Source: Candidatus Obscuribacterales bacterium (GTDB lineage Bacteria; Cyanobacteriota; Vampirovibrionia; Obscuribacterales; Obscuribacteraceae). From it: 64,000 bases of DNA. The notes beneath the pieces were generated by a model. The model had not been told where the DNA came from. It made no database searches and saw nothing but the letters and a program-made list of their open reading frames with translations. This document shows, one piece after another, positions 35,622 through 44,316 of the stretch. Where the stretch lies: contig JAIELX010000002.1 of assembly GCA_019752635.1 (NCBI GenBank), forward strand, positions 1 through 64,000, written 5' to 3'. The position numbers and the translations under genes are program-made. How positions within the stretch are numbered: position 1 is the first letter of the stretch; each line of letters starts with the position of its first letter.

Positions 35622-36083
35622 ATGAGAATCTCAATAACGATGACCTTCTTATTAGCCGCATTGTTCTTCAGTATCTCTGACGGATTTGCCCAAACGGTTC
35701 TAAATTCGAACGGCGATGAATTGCTGAAAGATTTCAACGTTGATCCTTCTACCATGAACAAGTATCAGCCCAAACAAAGCAGCAGTAAGACCGGAGCGAT
35801 ACTCAGACTTGTTGAATCAGCATTGCCTAAGATAGATGTTGATACTACATCTGGTGCTTCGTCTGTGAAAGTTAAGGCTCCCTTTGTGAACGTCGACGTG
35901 AAAGACGGAAAATCCAATGTTCGAGTGAGTGCTCCATTCGTAAATGTAAACACCGGGAACTCGGGATTGAATGTGAAAGCGCCTTTTGTGAATGTGGGAA
36001 GGACAGAGCCTGGCAATGGTGCTAACTCATCACAGGGCACAACACAGCCGATACCGAATAACACTCCGCCGATCTTGCCATGA
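35622..36083 (+). CDS. Small secreted protein with three 'APFVNV' repeats
   Basis: GAGGAA precedes the ATG at 35622. The 153-residue protein has a clear signal peptide (ISITMTFLLAALFFSISDGFAQ). Three short beta-like repeats follow, VKVKAPFVNVDVKDG, VRVSAPFVNVNTGNS and LNVKAPFVNVGRTEP, spaced about 20 residues apart, then an Asn/Pro-rich tail. The strict A-P-F-V-N-V core with V-x-V flanks suggests a small beta-solenoid or stacking element. I know no named family. Surface or periplasmic location is inferred from the signal peptide. Confidence 0.7.
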   Translation: MRISITMTFLLAALFFSISDGFAQTVLNSNGDELLKDFNVDPSTMNKYQPKQSSSKTGAILRLVESALPKIDVDTTSGASSVKVKAPFVNVDVKDGKSNVRVSAPFVNVNTGNSGLNVKAPFVNVGRTEPGNGANSSQGTTQPIPNNTPPILP

Positions 36084-36131
36084 AGAATGACATTTTCGCC
36101 TGCCGGGGATTTTTGATCGAGAAAGCGGGCA

Positions 36132-36896
36132 TTAGAGCCCCTGTAAGTCCTGGTCTATTTCGTCTTGGATCTTGCGATCAATAAGCACTTCCATATCGGA
36201 CTTAACCTGTCTAAGTCCACTAGGGATCGCAAATGTTGATTCAGGTACGTTTTGCTTTTCTATTAAAGTCGTGTTCACACGAGTCACGGGCTTTCTTTCG
36301 GGAAGCGTGAACTCCAATTTTAGAGGCAATCTTTGATTGTTTGGTACCGCATAGAGCTGAGAGACTATCTCGGAGACTTGCGGCGGAGTTACTATGTCTT
36401 TTGCGAGATACAGGCGGGCCGATGGGAGCTTTGCCGTTCCTTTCCCGCTTGGTGTTGCCGACCTTGAACAAGACATTTTTTTTATGCCGGATGTCTCAGT
36501 GACAAATGTCTGTGCCGGAAATCCTGCAACGCTATAGTTTCCTTTCGCGGGTTTCCATGTCGCTCCGTCAAACGGTCCGCCACCCGCATCTTTTGTCCGT
36601 TTTCTGATCGATTGGGCCCAGTCTTTCAGGCTAGATTTGAAACATGCTTTTGTCTTGGTACTAAATAGAGTGATATCCCAATTCGGGCTTTTGGCAACAA
36701 GATGCAAGCCGGAATCCTTGCTGCTAATGGACACACCTGCGGAAGAGAAGGTGATTATTGCCGCGCCGCCGATTGGTAAGCTGCCGCTTTGCGTTACAGT
36801 CCATCCAGGTCTAGCCGCTGCTGGTGCAGCCGCTGTAGCAGATTGAACGTGGATCACTAAGGCGGCGAAGCCTATCGATAGCCATACTTTGTGCAT
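36132..36896 (-). CDS. Secreted hypothetical protein
   Basis: GAGGAAG lies 8 bases before the ATG at 36896. This 254-residue protein begins with a signal peptide (VWLSIGFAALVIHVQSATAAA). The mature part is rich in beta strands and basic residues and contains two cysteines (KACFKSS and KKMSCSRS). The repeated 'GxWDITLFSxKTK / AGFPAQTFVTE' style resembles uncharacterised periplasmic proteins that handle outer-membrane or lipoprotein-type substrates, but I cannot name a family. It is monocistronic and convergent with the APFVNV-repeat gene. Confidence 0.65.
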   Translation of the reverse strand: MHKVWLSIGFAALVIHVQSATAAAPAAARPGWTVTQSGSLPIGGAAIITFSSAGVSISSKDSGLHLVAKSPNWDITLFSTKTKACFKSSLKDWAQSIRKRTKDAGGGPFDGATWKPAKGNYSVAGFPAQTFVTETSGIKKMSCSRSATPSGKGTAKLPSARLYLAKDIVTPPQVSEIVSQLYAVPNNQRLPLKLEFTLPERKPVTRVNTTLIEKQNVPESTFAIPSGLRQVKSDMEVLIDRKIQDEIDQDLQGL

Positions 36897-37110
36897 TGTT
36901 CAACTTCCTCAAACTTACGACCAATCATCCGTCGTTCCAACTCACCTGGATTCCCTGTTGGGTGCTGATATCACAATCAATATCATCAGAATGTTGGAAA
37001 GTTGTTGGCAAACAATAGGACTATCCGCGGTGGTCACTTGCGGTCAACCGCCACTCGATCTTCACTTCCCCATAGAAAACCTTGCTCCGGCTCGTCGGAA
37101 AGCTTCTCTA

Positions 37111-37314
37111 TCAGCATAATGCCCACCGATTTCTGAGGACCAACCATTTAATGGCGAGGGCTGGAACGAGTGCACCAAAACTGGTGATGTAAGAGCAGAT
37201 CAACCACAGGTAACCCCAGCCTTGTGAGGTGTGAGGCTTGAATTCGCTAAGAAGTTCTGCCCAACTAAACGAAACCGCGCACAAAAGAGGCAAAAAACAA
37301 ACAAAGCCGGTCAA
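37111..37314 (-). CDS. Small two-TM membrane protein behind the ATPase gene
   Basis: This 67-residue frame starts 8 bases after the stop of the large GHKL ATPase gene, on the same strand. It has two hydrophobic segments (VCFLPLLCAVSFSWAELL and WGYLWLICSYITSFGALVPALAIKWLVL) and a short basic C-terminus (RNRWALC). Membrane proteins of this size are often real but hard to prove. The tight spacing supports an operon with the ATPase. No known family. Confidence 0.5.
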   Translation of the reverse strand: MTGFVCFLPLLCAVSFSWAELLSEFKPHTSQGWGYLWLICSYITSFGALVPALAIKWLVLRNRWALC

Positions 37315-37322
37315 CGACTAAC

Positions 37323-40304
37323 TCAAGAATCTCTCCACCTCTCGGACTCGATAAACGACTTCACCTGCTTCTTGTGCTCTGCGGAAAAGACAATTTGGCA
37401 ACGCTCATCGCACATTTTGATCGGAAGGGAGAACTCATCCGTGTTTTCAGCGTCCAGGGTGCGAAGAATACCCAATACATTGTCGGGTATTCCTGTTTTT
37501 CCATTCAGCAGCTTTGCGCAACATAAGGCGCAAACTGAGATTACATTACCTGCGAAATCCGCGTTTGCTCCCTTCTTGGTAGAAACAATGAAAATCGCCT
37601 CGAAAAAGACATCGCCGCGAGACGTGGTAAATCCAGGCGCTGAACAAATTTGGCACTTGCCACCATACTGCTCAAGTAGAAATGCATGAGTGTCCGAATC
37701 TCTCTTGGTCGTGCCGCGCGGAGACACAGCACGGAGGAAGCTACCGGCAGGAGGTTTTACCGGTTTTGACTTGACTGGTGCAGACTTGGGTTTCTCCGCC
37801 GGTGCAACTGCTTGCGGAAGTTCGACGCCACCGCCACCGAAATTGGCGCGGGACATTAGCTCGGAAATCCTTTCCGGGTTCAGTCGCACGAATTCCAGAA
37901 TGTCTGCTGAGATCCCGCTCTGCTGAGCGAGCAAACCGAGCACCACATCTTTCATCTCCAGCAAAGTCGCCAGCTTTTTGTTCCTGACGAATTCGGGAGG
38001 AAGCTCGTTTAAAGAGAGTTCTGCGGTAAAAACAAATGAGTTTGGTGTGTGTCCCGGCAGCCAGGCAAAGGATTGCAGGAGCCTCAACCACTTTGGTTTG
38101 GCCTTGTCGGTTGTAGTTCTGGATCGGAACTCGCGCGGAACTTCTGCAAATGGAGGGTCTTGTGCTTCTACTATGTCGCTCAAGAGTTTCCATAGAACCC
38201 GTGCATGATTTAAACGTTGCTCGGGGAGACCGACAGACATTCGCTGGACGAACTCCTCAAGACCTTTTAGTTCGTAGTCGGTTGGTCTGCCGCGGAGGCG
38301 GTCGTCCGGTTCAATAGCTTTCAGCTCTTGTTCGGTAAGTGAATGTTTTGCCGTACGCACGAATGCTGGATACTCCAGCAGTCCGAGTGGTTTCAAGAAT
38401 GGAATTAGATCCTGAGCTTCCGGCGGTAAGTCCGGGAACCATACGTTCTCCACCGCTTGGAAGTAGTTCACCAATCGGTCTGTCGGCGAATAAACTTCGT
38501 TCGCGCGCAACAATTTTTCGCTGCGTAAGGTGCCATGTCGCCCGCGTAAAAAAGGTAAAGTGCGTAGCCGACTCTCGAGCAAAGTTGTTTGATGTCTGTC
38601 TGCCTGCTTGAAGGCGAACATGATTTGTCTAACGGCTCGTGCGTACGTCTCATCGTCGAGAAGTTGCTCGCCGTTATCCTGTAGCTGTGGTATCAGCGTA
38701 TTTAGCGTGTCGTGCAGATCGTCCGGTTCGGTCAGTCCAAGTTGTTGCAAGAATGCCTTCGCCTCTGTGTTTTTAATTAGGTTGGCTTTAACAAAGGGTA
38801 GCCCCGTAACCCCCTTCATGGGGAAATAGGCATTTAGTTTGCCTGTCTCCATCACGGCGCTAACGTGTGTTCCATCCTCAAGTCTGACGATGGGCATAGT
38901 TCGCAACTTTCTGATTATTTCCGGCTTTTGTTTCTGGCAAAACGAGTAAAAGCGAACCATCCACTCATCTGACTGTTTCGCTAGATATCGCTCGTCCAGT
39001 ACGTTGATCACGTTGTCGATAGTGATCTTCTTGATTCCCAATTCACTCTCTAAGTATTCTGAAAGTTCTGCTTTGTCGGCAATCGACGGCTCCAGCCAGT
39101 CCGCTCCGAACCCGATGCGAAGTAGCGCGGCGATTTCTTCGCGTCCGAAGAGGTTCCGAATCTCAGTGCTTCCCGGTATTAATACCAGTCGCGCAGGAGC
39201 ATGCGTGCCGGAAAGCGTCGGTAGTATTTCTTCATTTAGCAGGCACTGACGTGTGTTGTCGAAAAGTGATCTGAACAGATCTCCTCGGGGGAACTGTTTC
39301 GGAGCAATGGCAAGCGTTTGCAACGCCTTGCCCGTGATCAGGTTGTCAGCCTTGAATTGCAGAAGTGCGAGCCGGAGGAGATCCGTCGATGCATTTATTA
39401 TTTGCTGATTGCGTTCGTTGTTGTTGTTGTCCAGATTGTCGCGCGCCGGGGTTGTGAAGAAAGGTCCGTTGATCAAATATCCGATGGGGACCTTCTTGTG
39501 CGTGGAGAAGCACACGTGCAAGTAAGACTGCTCTAAAGGCTGAATGCAAGGCTTCCCGATGTTGCTCATCTCTTGCAAAAAAGCCAGTTGAACCAACGGC
39601 GCCGATGGACGTTGATCGTCATCGTCTATTTTCTTTGAGAACACATACCATTGCTCGGCTATTCTCCCTGCCGTGCTCAAGCTAACGAGTTGGTGGTGTG
39701 CGGCAGTCTCCAACACGGATTTGCGCAGTTCACCCGAACGCCCGTTCGGTGCACGCCAATTAATCGACCGGATTGAATTCAAGAAAATCAAATTGCGGCG
39801 ATCCAAAACCGCGAAGGCCTGGACAATTTCCGAAACTGCGCGCTCCGCAGGAAATTCGGATCTGTTGAAGGGAAAGATGAAGAGTGTTTTGCCTTCCTCA
39901 ACTTCACGAGGAGGCAGCGCGTAGGGTCGAACATAGTCCTGAATACAGAACGAAAATCCGCTCGAGTAAACTTCTGGTCGAGTTGTGTAGTTGTAGACCG
40001 CTTTAAAGCCAATACCGAACTTGCCCACCTTCGAAACGTCGTCTTTCTTCGTTCCCTCGGCGATTCTGCAGATTGCCTCCACATCGCGGGCATCGAACGG
40101 TCGACCGTTGTGCGTGAAGTGCAGCGCGTCGGCCGATAGCCTGAAGTCTACTTCTGTTGCTGCGGCATCGGAGGCGTTCTGGATGAGTTCGAAGATGAAG
40201 TGGGTGCGCTCAGGATAGATTGAGCGCAACAAGTCCAGGTGCGTGTTCCCTGTTCCGTACTCGATCTGGTTTTTGCTGCGGATAAGATCCAGATCAATTT
40301 CCAT
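37323..40304 (-). CDS. Sacsin/Hsp90-type GHKL ATPase with degenerate HNH-like C-terminus
   Basis: This 993-residue protein begins with a sacsin-type ATP-binding domain: N-box FIFELIQNASDA (E39, N43 region), THNGRPFDARDVEAICRIAEGTKKDD and the glycine loop VGKFGIGFKAVYNYT. A long uncharacterised middle follows. At the C-terminus (880-993) lies a treble-clef HNH-like finger: Cys pairs CQIC (884-887) and CALC (925-928) and the N of AGNVIS are kept. The histidines expected in the family's 'HHIV' and 'CxxCH' are replaced (EAIFIV and CALCC), so nuclease activity looks lost. GHKL ATPases joined to nuclease folds are known from prokaryotic restriction and defence loci. Its neighbours are a small membrane protein, a repeat protein and a divergent protease. 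A defence role is inference. Confidence 0.82.
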   Translation of the reverse strand: MEIDLDLIRSKNQIEYGTGNTHLDLLRSIYPERTHFIFELIQNASDAAATEVDFRLSADALHFTHNGRPFDARDVEAICRIAEGTKKDDVSKVGKFGIGFKAVYNYTTRPEVYSSGFSFCIQDYVRPYALPPREVEEGKTLFIFPFNRSEFPAERAVSEIVQAFAVLDRRNLIFLNSIRSINWRAPNGRSGELRKSVLETAAHHQLVSLSTAGRIAEQWYVFSKKIDDDDQRPSAPLVQLAFLQEMSNIGKPCIQPLEQSYLHVCFSTHKKVPIGYLINGPFFTTPARDNLDNNNNERNQQIINASTDLLRLALLQFKADNLITGKALQTLAIAPKQFPRGDLFRSLFDNTRQCLLNEEILPTLSGTHAPARLVLIPGSTEIRNLFGREEIAALLRIGFGADWLEPSIADKAELSEYLESELGIKKITIDNVINVLDERYLAKQSDEWMVRFYSFCQKQKPEIIRKLRTMPIVRLEDGTHVSAVMETGKLNAYFPMKGVTGLPFVKANLIKNTEAKAFLQQLGLTEPDDLHDTLNTLIPQLQDNGEQLLDDETYARAVRQIMFAFKQADRHQTTLLESRLRTLPFLRGRHGTLRSEKLLRANEVYSPTDRLVNYFQAVENVWFPDLPPEAQDLIPFLKPLGLLEYPAFVRTAKHSLTEQELKAIEPDDRLRGRPTDYELKGLEEFVQRMSVGLPEQRLNHARVLWKLLSDIVEAQDPPFAEVPREFRSRTTTDKAKPKWLRLLQSFAWLPGHTPNSFVFTAELSLNELPPEFVRNKKLATLLEMKDVVLGLLAQQSGISADILEFVRLNPERISELMSRANFGGGGVELPQAVAPAEKPKSAPVKSKPVKPPAGSFLRAVSPRGTTKRDSDTHAFLLEQYGGKCQICSAPGFTTSRGDVFFEAIFIVSTKKGANADFAGNVISVCALCCAKLLNGKTGIPDNVLGILRTLDAENTDEFSLPIKMCDERCQIVFSAEHKKQVKSFIESERWRDS

Positions 40305-40382
40305 TTAACCGTCCACGAAAGAGCGGACCCTTTTACCCTGCCGGGGGTAACGGGACCAAGCTATTTTACCGCGAATGATGCC

Positions 40383-40880
40383 TCATTTAGAATCGTTCTT
40401 CTTCCGCGAAAAAAGCCACTCGGTAAGTTCCTTGAATTCAGCTGGACTCAAATCGGACTCTTTCGATTTTTTTTCCAGCCAAGCTTGCAAGCTGGCATGG
40501 TCGCTTTCGCTGTTCTTTCGCCGAGAGAATAACCACTCGGCAAGTTCCTTGAATTCGCCCGCGCTCAGGTCCGACTCTTGCGCCTTTTCCGCCAGCCAAA
40601 CTTTCAAATCAGCATGGTCGCCATCGCTGGTGGTGTCTTCTTTCGAAGAATCATTTCTCGAGGACCGCTTCATGAGCCAATCCAGAAGGTCTTTCGCCTC
40701 TGAAGCCGTCAAGTCGGAATCGCGAGCCTTTTGGTTGAACCACCGCTTAAGTTCAATCCATTCCAACGGGTTTAACATATCGACATCGGGACCTGAGGTG
40801 GAGCCGTCGGGACTAGGATATCTTAGCGCAATTTCACTTGCGCTTATTGTCAAGCGGGTCAAAACTGGTTCATTAGCCAA
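40383..40880 (-). CDS. Three-repeat 'WL...SDLS...EFKEL' protein
   Basis: The 165-residue frame ends 78 bases before the ATPase gene on the same strand. It contains three related helical units: ELKRWFNQKARDSDLTASEA, DLKVWLAEKAQESDLSAGEF and SLQAWLEKKSKESDLSPAEF, each followed by K-[ED]-L-x-[ED]-W-L. The last two units repeat with a 117-base period and are close at DNA level, showing a recent duplication. The start is uncertain: TTG at 40880, or ATG at 40778, which begins just at the first repeat. There is no signal peptide. The units look like short helical hairpins, perhaps for binding. No named family is recognised. Confidence 0.7.
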   Translation of the reverse strand: MANEPVLTRLTISASEIALRYPSPDGSTSGPDVDMLNPLEWIELKRWFNQKARDSDLTASEAKDLLDWLMKRSSRNDSSKEDTTSDGDHADLKVWLAEKAQESDLSAGEFKELAEWLFSRRKNSESDHASLQAWLEKKSKESDLSPAEFKELTEWLFSRKKNDSK

Positions 40881-40893
40881 GCCGCCGCAACAA

Positions 40894-42192
40894 ATGAATG
40901 ATCAAGTAACAGTACAGGGGAAAGATTCCCTTATTACCTTTCCGTGGCAAGAGTCACCTTCCGCCTCTGAAGCAGGGGCGAAGCTTTTTCACGATTATCG
41001 AGAGAGTGTTGTCAAAATACAGAACGGACTGGGCAGCGGCACTGGCTGGATCGGTCCGGATGGACGAGTGGTTACGGCGTATCATGTGATAAAGGGCGCT
41101 ACCGAGCTGTTCGCCGTTACTGCGGACGGACACCGTCATCGTTTGGGTGGGCGAGTCTCCATCGACGACGTTGCCGACATCGCTATGTTGGAGATTGTGG
41201 GTTCGTCTACCGATGCGCGTCGCCTTACCGTTGCCGCCAAACCTGCACAACCGAACGAATCCGTTCGGACCCTTGGTCATCCGGCCGGGCTTTCGCTGCA
41301 TCTTTCGGAAGGCACCTTCGCTCAGAATTCTTCGATGGAGGAAGTACTGCGAGCAGCAGGGAAGGCCGTTCCGAGGCAAGTCTTTTTTGATTCGCGAGAG
41401 AAAGCCAGCTATGACCAATTCATCACAATGAAGTGGCATTTGAGCCGACTTCCCTGCCGTCCTGGCAATTCCGGTGGACCGATTTTTAACTCGCGCGACG
41501 AAGTTTTTTCGCTTTGCAGCATGGGCCGGGATGGGGTAGTGTTATCACCGGAGCATGGGCGCCTCGTCGCTGTTCTAGGAAGAACTCCGGCTGATGAGCC
41601 GTTCATCAATAACGGTCAGTATGTGAATGGTTTCACGCGCATGATGTTGAAGGCTGAGAGACAGCCTCTGCAATTAGCAGCAGAAGGGGCCTTTGCCAGT
41701 TTCGCGGCTCTGGGGCTTCGTGAGTTTCGTCCGCGCTCTTCAAATCTTCAGCGCGGCCTTGGCACCGCTTTGGTGTTGCCTTATGTCGCAGGACAGGGCT
41801 ATTTCGATGTTAGTGGTTATTTGGGAAGTACTAGTAGCGCCGACTCGACTTATTACGGGTTGGCAAGCCTGGCGGACGGTGGCATGCTGACTGGCCTTGC
41901 AGGGACCACACTTTCGAGATTGCCGCATGTGCAGCGCGCTTTCAAGATTACGGCCCTTGCAGGCGCGGGTGCCAGAGCGGCGTGCGAATTCATGCCTAAC
42001 CATTACGTGCTCAACTTGGAGAGAGCGGATAAGCGGGACCCGCGACCTCCGTTTCTAGACCACGTCCTGAACAAGAGCCGTTTCACAGATGACGAACCTG
42101 CTTTCGACAATTCGAAGAGGGTTTCTGAGAACTGTTCGCCTTTGGAGGCATTGCGTCAAATCAACGAACGCGTAGCCGGTGCTCATCGCTAG
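40894..42192 (+). CDS. Trypsin-like serine protease with unknown C-terminal domain
   Basis: The true start is the ATG at 40894. The frame is open from 40375, but that part is antisense to the three-repeat gene. The 432-residue protein has a chymotrypsin/HtrA-type protease domain with an intact triad: H64 in TAYHVIKG, D95 in ADIAMLEI and S193 in PGNSGGPIF. No signal peptide or PDZ domain is seen, so it probably acts in the cytoplasm. The last 200 residues (ALGLREFRPRSSNLQRGLG...) are an unrecognised domain. It is divergent from the repeat protein with only 13 bases between start codons, which points to shared control. Trypsin-like proteases occur in bacterial defence modules; that link is inferred. 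Confidence 0.85.
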   Translation: MNDQVTVQGKDSLITFPWQESPSASEAGAKLFHDYRESVVKIQNGLGSGTGWIGPDGRVVTAYHVIKGATELFAVTADGHRHRLGGRVSIDDVADIAMLEIVGSSTDARRLTVAAKPAQPNESVRTLGHPAGLSLHLSEGTFAQNSSMEEVLRAAGKAVPRQVFFDSREKASYDQFITMKWHLSRLPCRPGNSGGPIFNSRDEVFSLCSMGRDGVVLSPEHGRLVAVLGRTPADEPFINNGQYVNGFTRMMLKAERQPLQLAAEGAFASFAALGLREFRPRSSNLQRGLGTALVLPYVAGQGYFDVSGYLGSTSSADSTYYGLASLADGGMLTGLAGTTLSRLPHVQRAFKITALAGAGARAACEFMPNHYVLNLERADKRDPRPPFLDHVLNKSRFTDDEPAFDNSKRVSENCSPLEALRQINERVAGAHR

Positions 42193-42295
42193 CCTGCGCA
42201 TGCAGCAAAAACCACACCGCCGATCATCCACAGCTTCGATTAAAATCGCCGAATACTGAATCGGGGTGAGACAGAATTCGGTCAGGACTAGTTCG

Positions 42296-42870
42296 CTACT
42301 TCAAGCCGGAGCGTGCTTCGAAATCGCTAACGGCTTTTCGTGTTGCGGCATTGAGATCGGCAACCGATCCGTCCGGTAGTCGAGTCCTGGTGCCCGTTCC
42401 GTAGGCTTTGTCCAGCTCGGCTTGATCTTGTTCGCGTATGAACTTCTACAAATCAGGACTCGTCCTGGCAAATTCTGCCCTTCGCTTTTCGCTCACTCTG
42501 AACGACATGATTGATTCTGCAAACATTTCGATGGTGTTGTCGAAGTAATCTGTCGGGGGACGCATTAGCGCGCGGTCTCGCATTTTTGCCTGCGTGATTC
42601 GAAGGGCTTTGTCTTCCGATGCTGGTTGTCCCTTGTCGTTGAGGTAGTTTCCTTTGTCATCGCAACGAACCCAGTTGGTTAACTCGGAGTCAATCCTGTA
42701 CAGCTCGTTGGCTTATACTTTTGTTTGACCATCGAGCTGCATCGTAAATTCAATTTTGTCTTGAGCAATCTTGAGCGATAATCCATGCTCACTGGCAAGG
42801 TTTGCGTATGTTCTTGCAGCAGGTTTGTCCGAGACCTTCTCTGGAACCTCCGGAGATTGCGGAAGTAAGG
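42296..42870 (-). pseudogene. Decayed hypothetical gene with two in-frame stops
   Basis: On the minus strand a protein-like frame runs from about 42870 (LLPQSPEVPEKVSDKPAART) to a stop at 42296-42298, but it is broken by TAA at 42713-42715 (after DGQTKV) and TAG near 42450 (after FARTSPDL). On both sides the translation reads naturally: ANELYRIDSELTNWVRCDD and TDYFDNTIEMFAESIMSFRV between the stops, then KFIREQDQAELDKAYGTGTR and ATRKAVSDFEARSG. The simplest explanation is a pseudogene, or two sequencing errors. The original function is unknown. Confidence 0.6.
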
Positions 42871-42899
42871 CGACGAGCATTTCCTTCGACCCGGACGAA

Positions 42900-43770
42900 G
42901 TCACGCGTGATCGAGGTGCCCTGCAAACTCCCGTGATGAAGAGCCGTTGGCAAGGACCGCGACTGGTTATGAGTTTGCCTGCAGCCCAACCACGAGCGGG
43001 ACTGGTGGTACCGCTCGGCAGTGCTACCAAAAGTGGTGCAACATCGGTTGTGCCATCTGCGGTAGATACTATAGTGCCATCGAAACCGGGGCGCGAGTTT
43101 GTCCCCCCGCTACCTTTAACCCGCGAAGCGGTTGCTACGAAGAAGTCGGAGGACGAAGGGGACTACGAGTATGTGTCTGCGCAGCAGATGGCATCTAAAG
43201 TTAGGCTGCTGCAATCGCCGCTTGTAGAACTTTCCGCAGCTCCAGCTTATCACTGGCCTGAAAGGTCGCCGGAGCGAGTCGAGGCTTTTCCGATAAAGGC
43301 GGGCTACTTTGATCTGGACGTACTGAGAGAGACGTTTAAGCCGCTGGTTGAAGTGACGAGGTTGCGAGAGCGAGAGGTCGATAGCCTCGGTCGCGAAACT
43401 GATATCGCCAATGATGCCCTAGATGCAATGTACAAGAGCGGTAGCTCGAGCGATGAGATTGAAGCGAAGCGCAAAGTTCTTCCGCTGCACTGAAGGCCAA
43501 GGAAGACGCGGTAGTCATTGAACTGAACAAGCGGCTCAGTGCAGCCAATAGCAAGCTCATCGCTGCTGCTGCGGAGATAGCTCAAGCAAGGGGGCTTCAA
43601 GTAGTCGTCGCGAAGAGTGCGGTGTGGATGGGTGAAGATTTGATGATACGAAATGGCACCGACTTGACACAACAATGTTGCACGAATTCCTACCTGAAAA
43701 GGGGCAAGCGGGGAGAGACGCGAGGGCACGTCCCTCCCCAGAGGAAGAAAGCTGGATGATGTTGGAGTGT
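42900..43770 (+). pseudogene. Frameshifted OmpH/Skp-like gene
   Basis: The plus strand carries three consecutive frames that together read like one OmpH/Skp-type protein. The first ends in a TGA at 43491 after KAGYFDLDVLRETFK and ETDIANDALDAMYKSG. The second begins around 43480 with ALKAKEDAVVIELNKRLSAA and gives QVVVAKSAVWMGEDLMIRNG, the usual OmpH C-terminal strand pattern (VVL-x-K-S-A-V-x-x-G-x-D-x-T). The third takes over near 43674 with MLHEFLPEKGQAGRDAR. Two frameshifts make a functional product unlikely. OmpH/Skp proteins are periplasmic outer-membrane-protein chaperones. The 5' limit is unclear because the region overlaps the divergent decayed gene. Confidence 0.55.
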
Positions 43771-43773
43771 TCG

Positions 43774-44316
43774 TTAGGCCCTTTTTCGTTCCGGTGGTCT
43801 GAACGGACTATACGGCTGAGGCTGTTCCTTGATGGATAACACGCGTGCATCCGCGAACAGATCGTTTCGTGCCATTTCGTTGTGAAACGCTTCATCGGAT
43901 GATTCGTCTGCAATCGGAGTCGCACGTTGATCGGGTGTTACGTCAACTTGAGGATAACTGACTGCTTTCGCTGCCCCGGTGCGTGGGGGAAACTGCAACT
44001 GTGTTGCTGCAACGACCGGCGTCAAGCGCTCCCGACCTTCTTTGTCCGTCCAACGCTCCATGATGAGCCGTCCGGAAACGCCCACTTGCTGACCTTTTTG
44101 CAGATATTTAAAGGCCAGTTCGGCAAGCTTTCCCCAGACCTCGATTCGATAGAAATCGGAGGCGGATTCGGGAGCCTCATCGTTCTGTTCTTTCTGTTGT
44201 CGGGCTGGATTGCTGACAGCGATTCGCATGGTTGTCTTGGTCCGCCCACTAGCAAAAGTGAACTGCTCAGGATCCTTTACAAGATTCCCCACGAGGGTAA
44301 CATTGATCATGTTCAT
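43774..44316 (-). CDS. ssb: Single-stranded DNA-binding protein
   Basis: GGAGGACAGGTT stands directly before the ATG at 44316, so the longer open frame (to 44412) is rejected. The 180-residue protein has the SSB OB-fold: MINVTLVGNLVKDPEQFTFASGRTKTTMRIAVSN, then ASDFYRIEVWGKLAELAFKYLQKGQQVGVSGRL. The C-terminal tail is Gln/Arg-rich and ends YSPFRPPERKRA rather than with the acidic DDDIPF tip that recruits partner proteins, so the usual SSB-interaction motif is missing. It may be a second, specialised SSB rather than the main one. Confidence 0.88.
   Translation of the reverse strand: MNMINVTLVGNLVKDPEQFTFASGRTKTTMRIAVSNPARQQKEQNDEAPESASDFYRIEVWGKLAELAFKYLQKGQQVGVSGRLIMERWTDKEGRERLTPVVAATQLQFPPRTGAAKAVSYPQVDVTPDQRATPIADESSDEAFHNEMARNDLFADARVLSIKEQPQPYSPFRPPERKRA

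Noticed and set aside
40375..40893. N-terminal 173-codon extension of the trypsin-like protease
   Set aside because: It is the antisense reading of the three-repeat gene (Ser/Phe/Leu-rich, no motif); the protease begins at ATG 40894.
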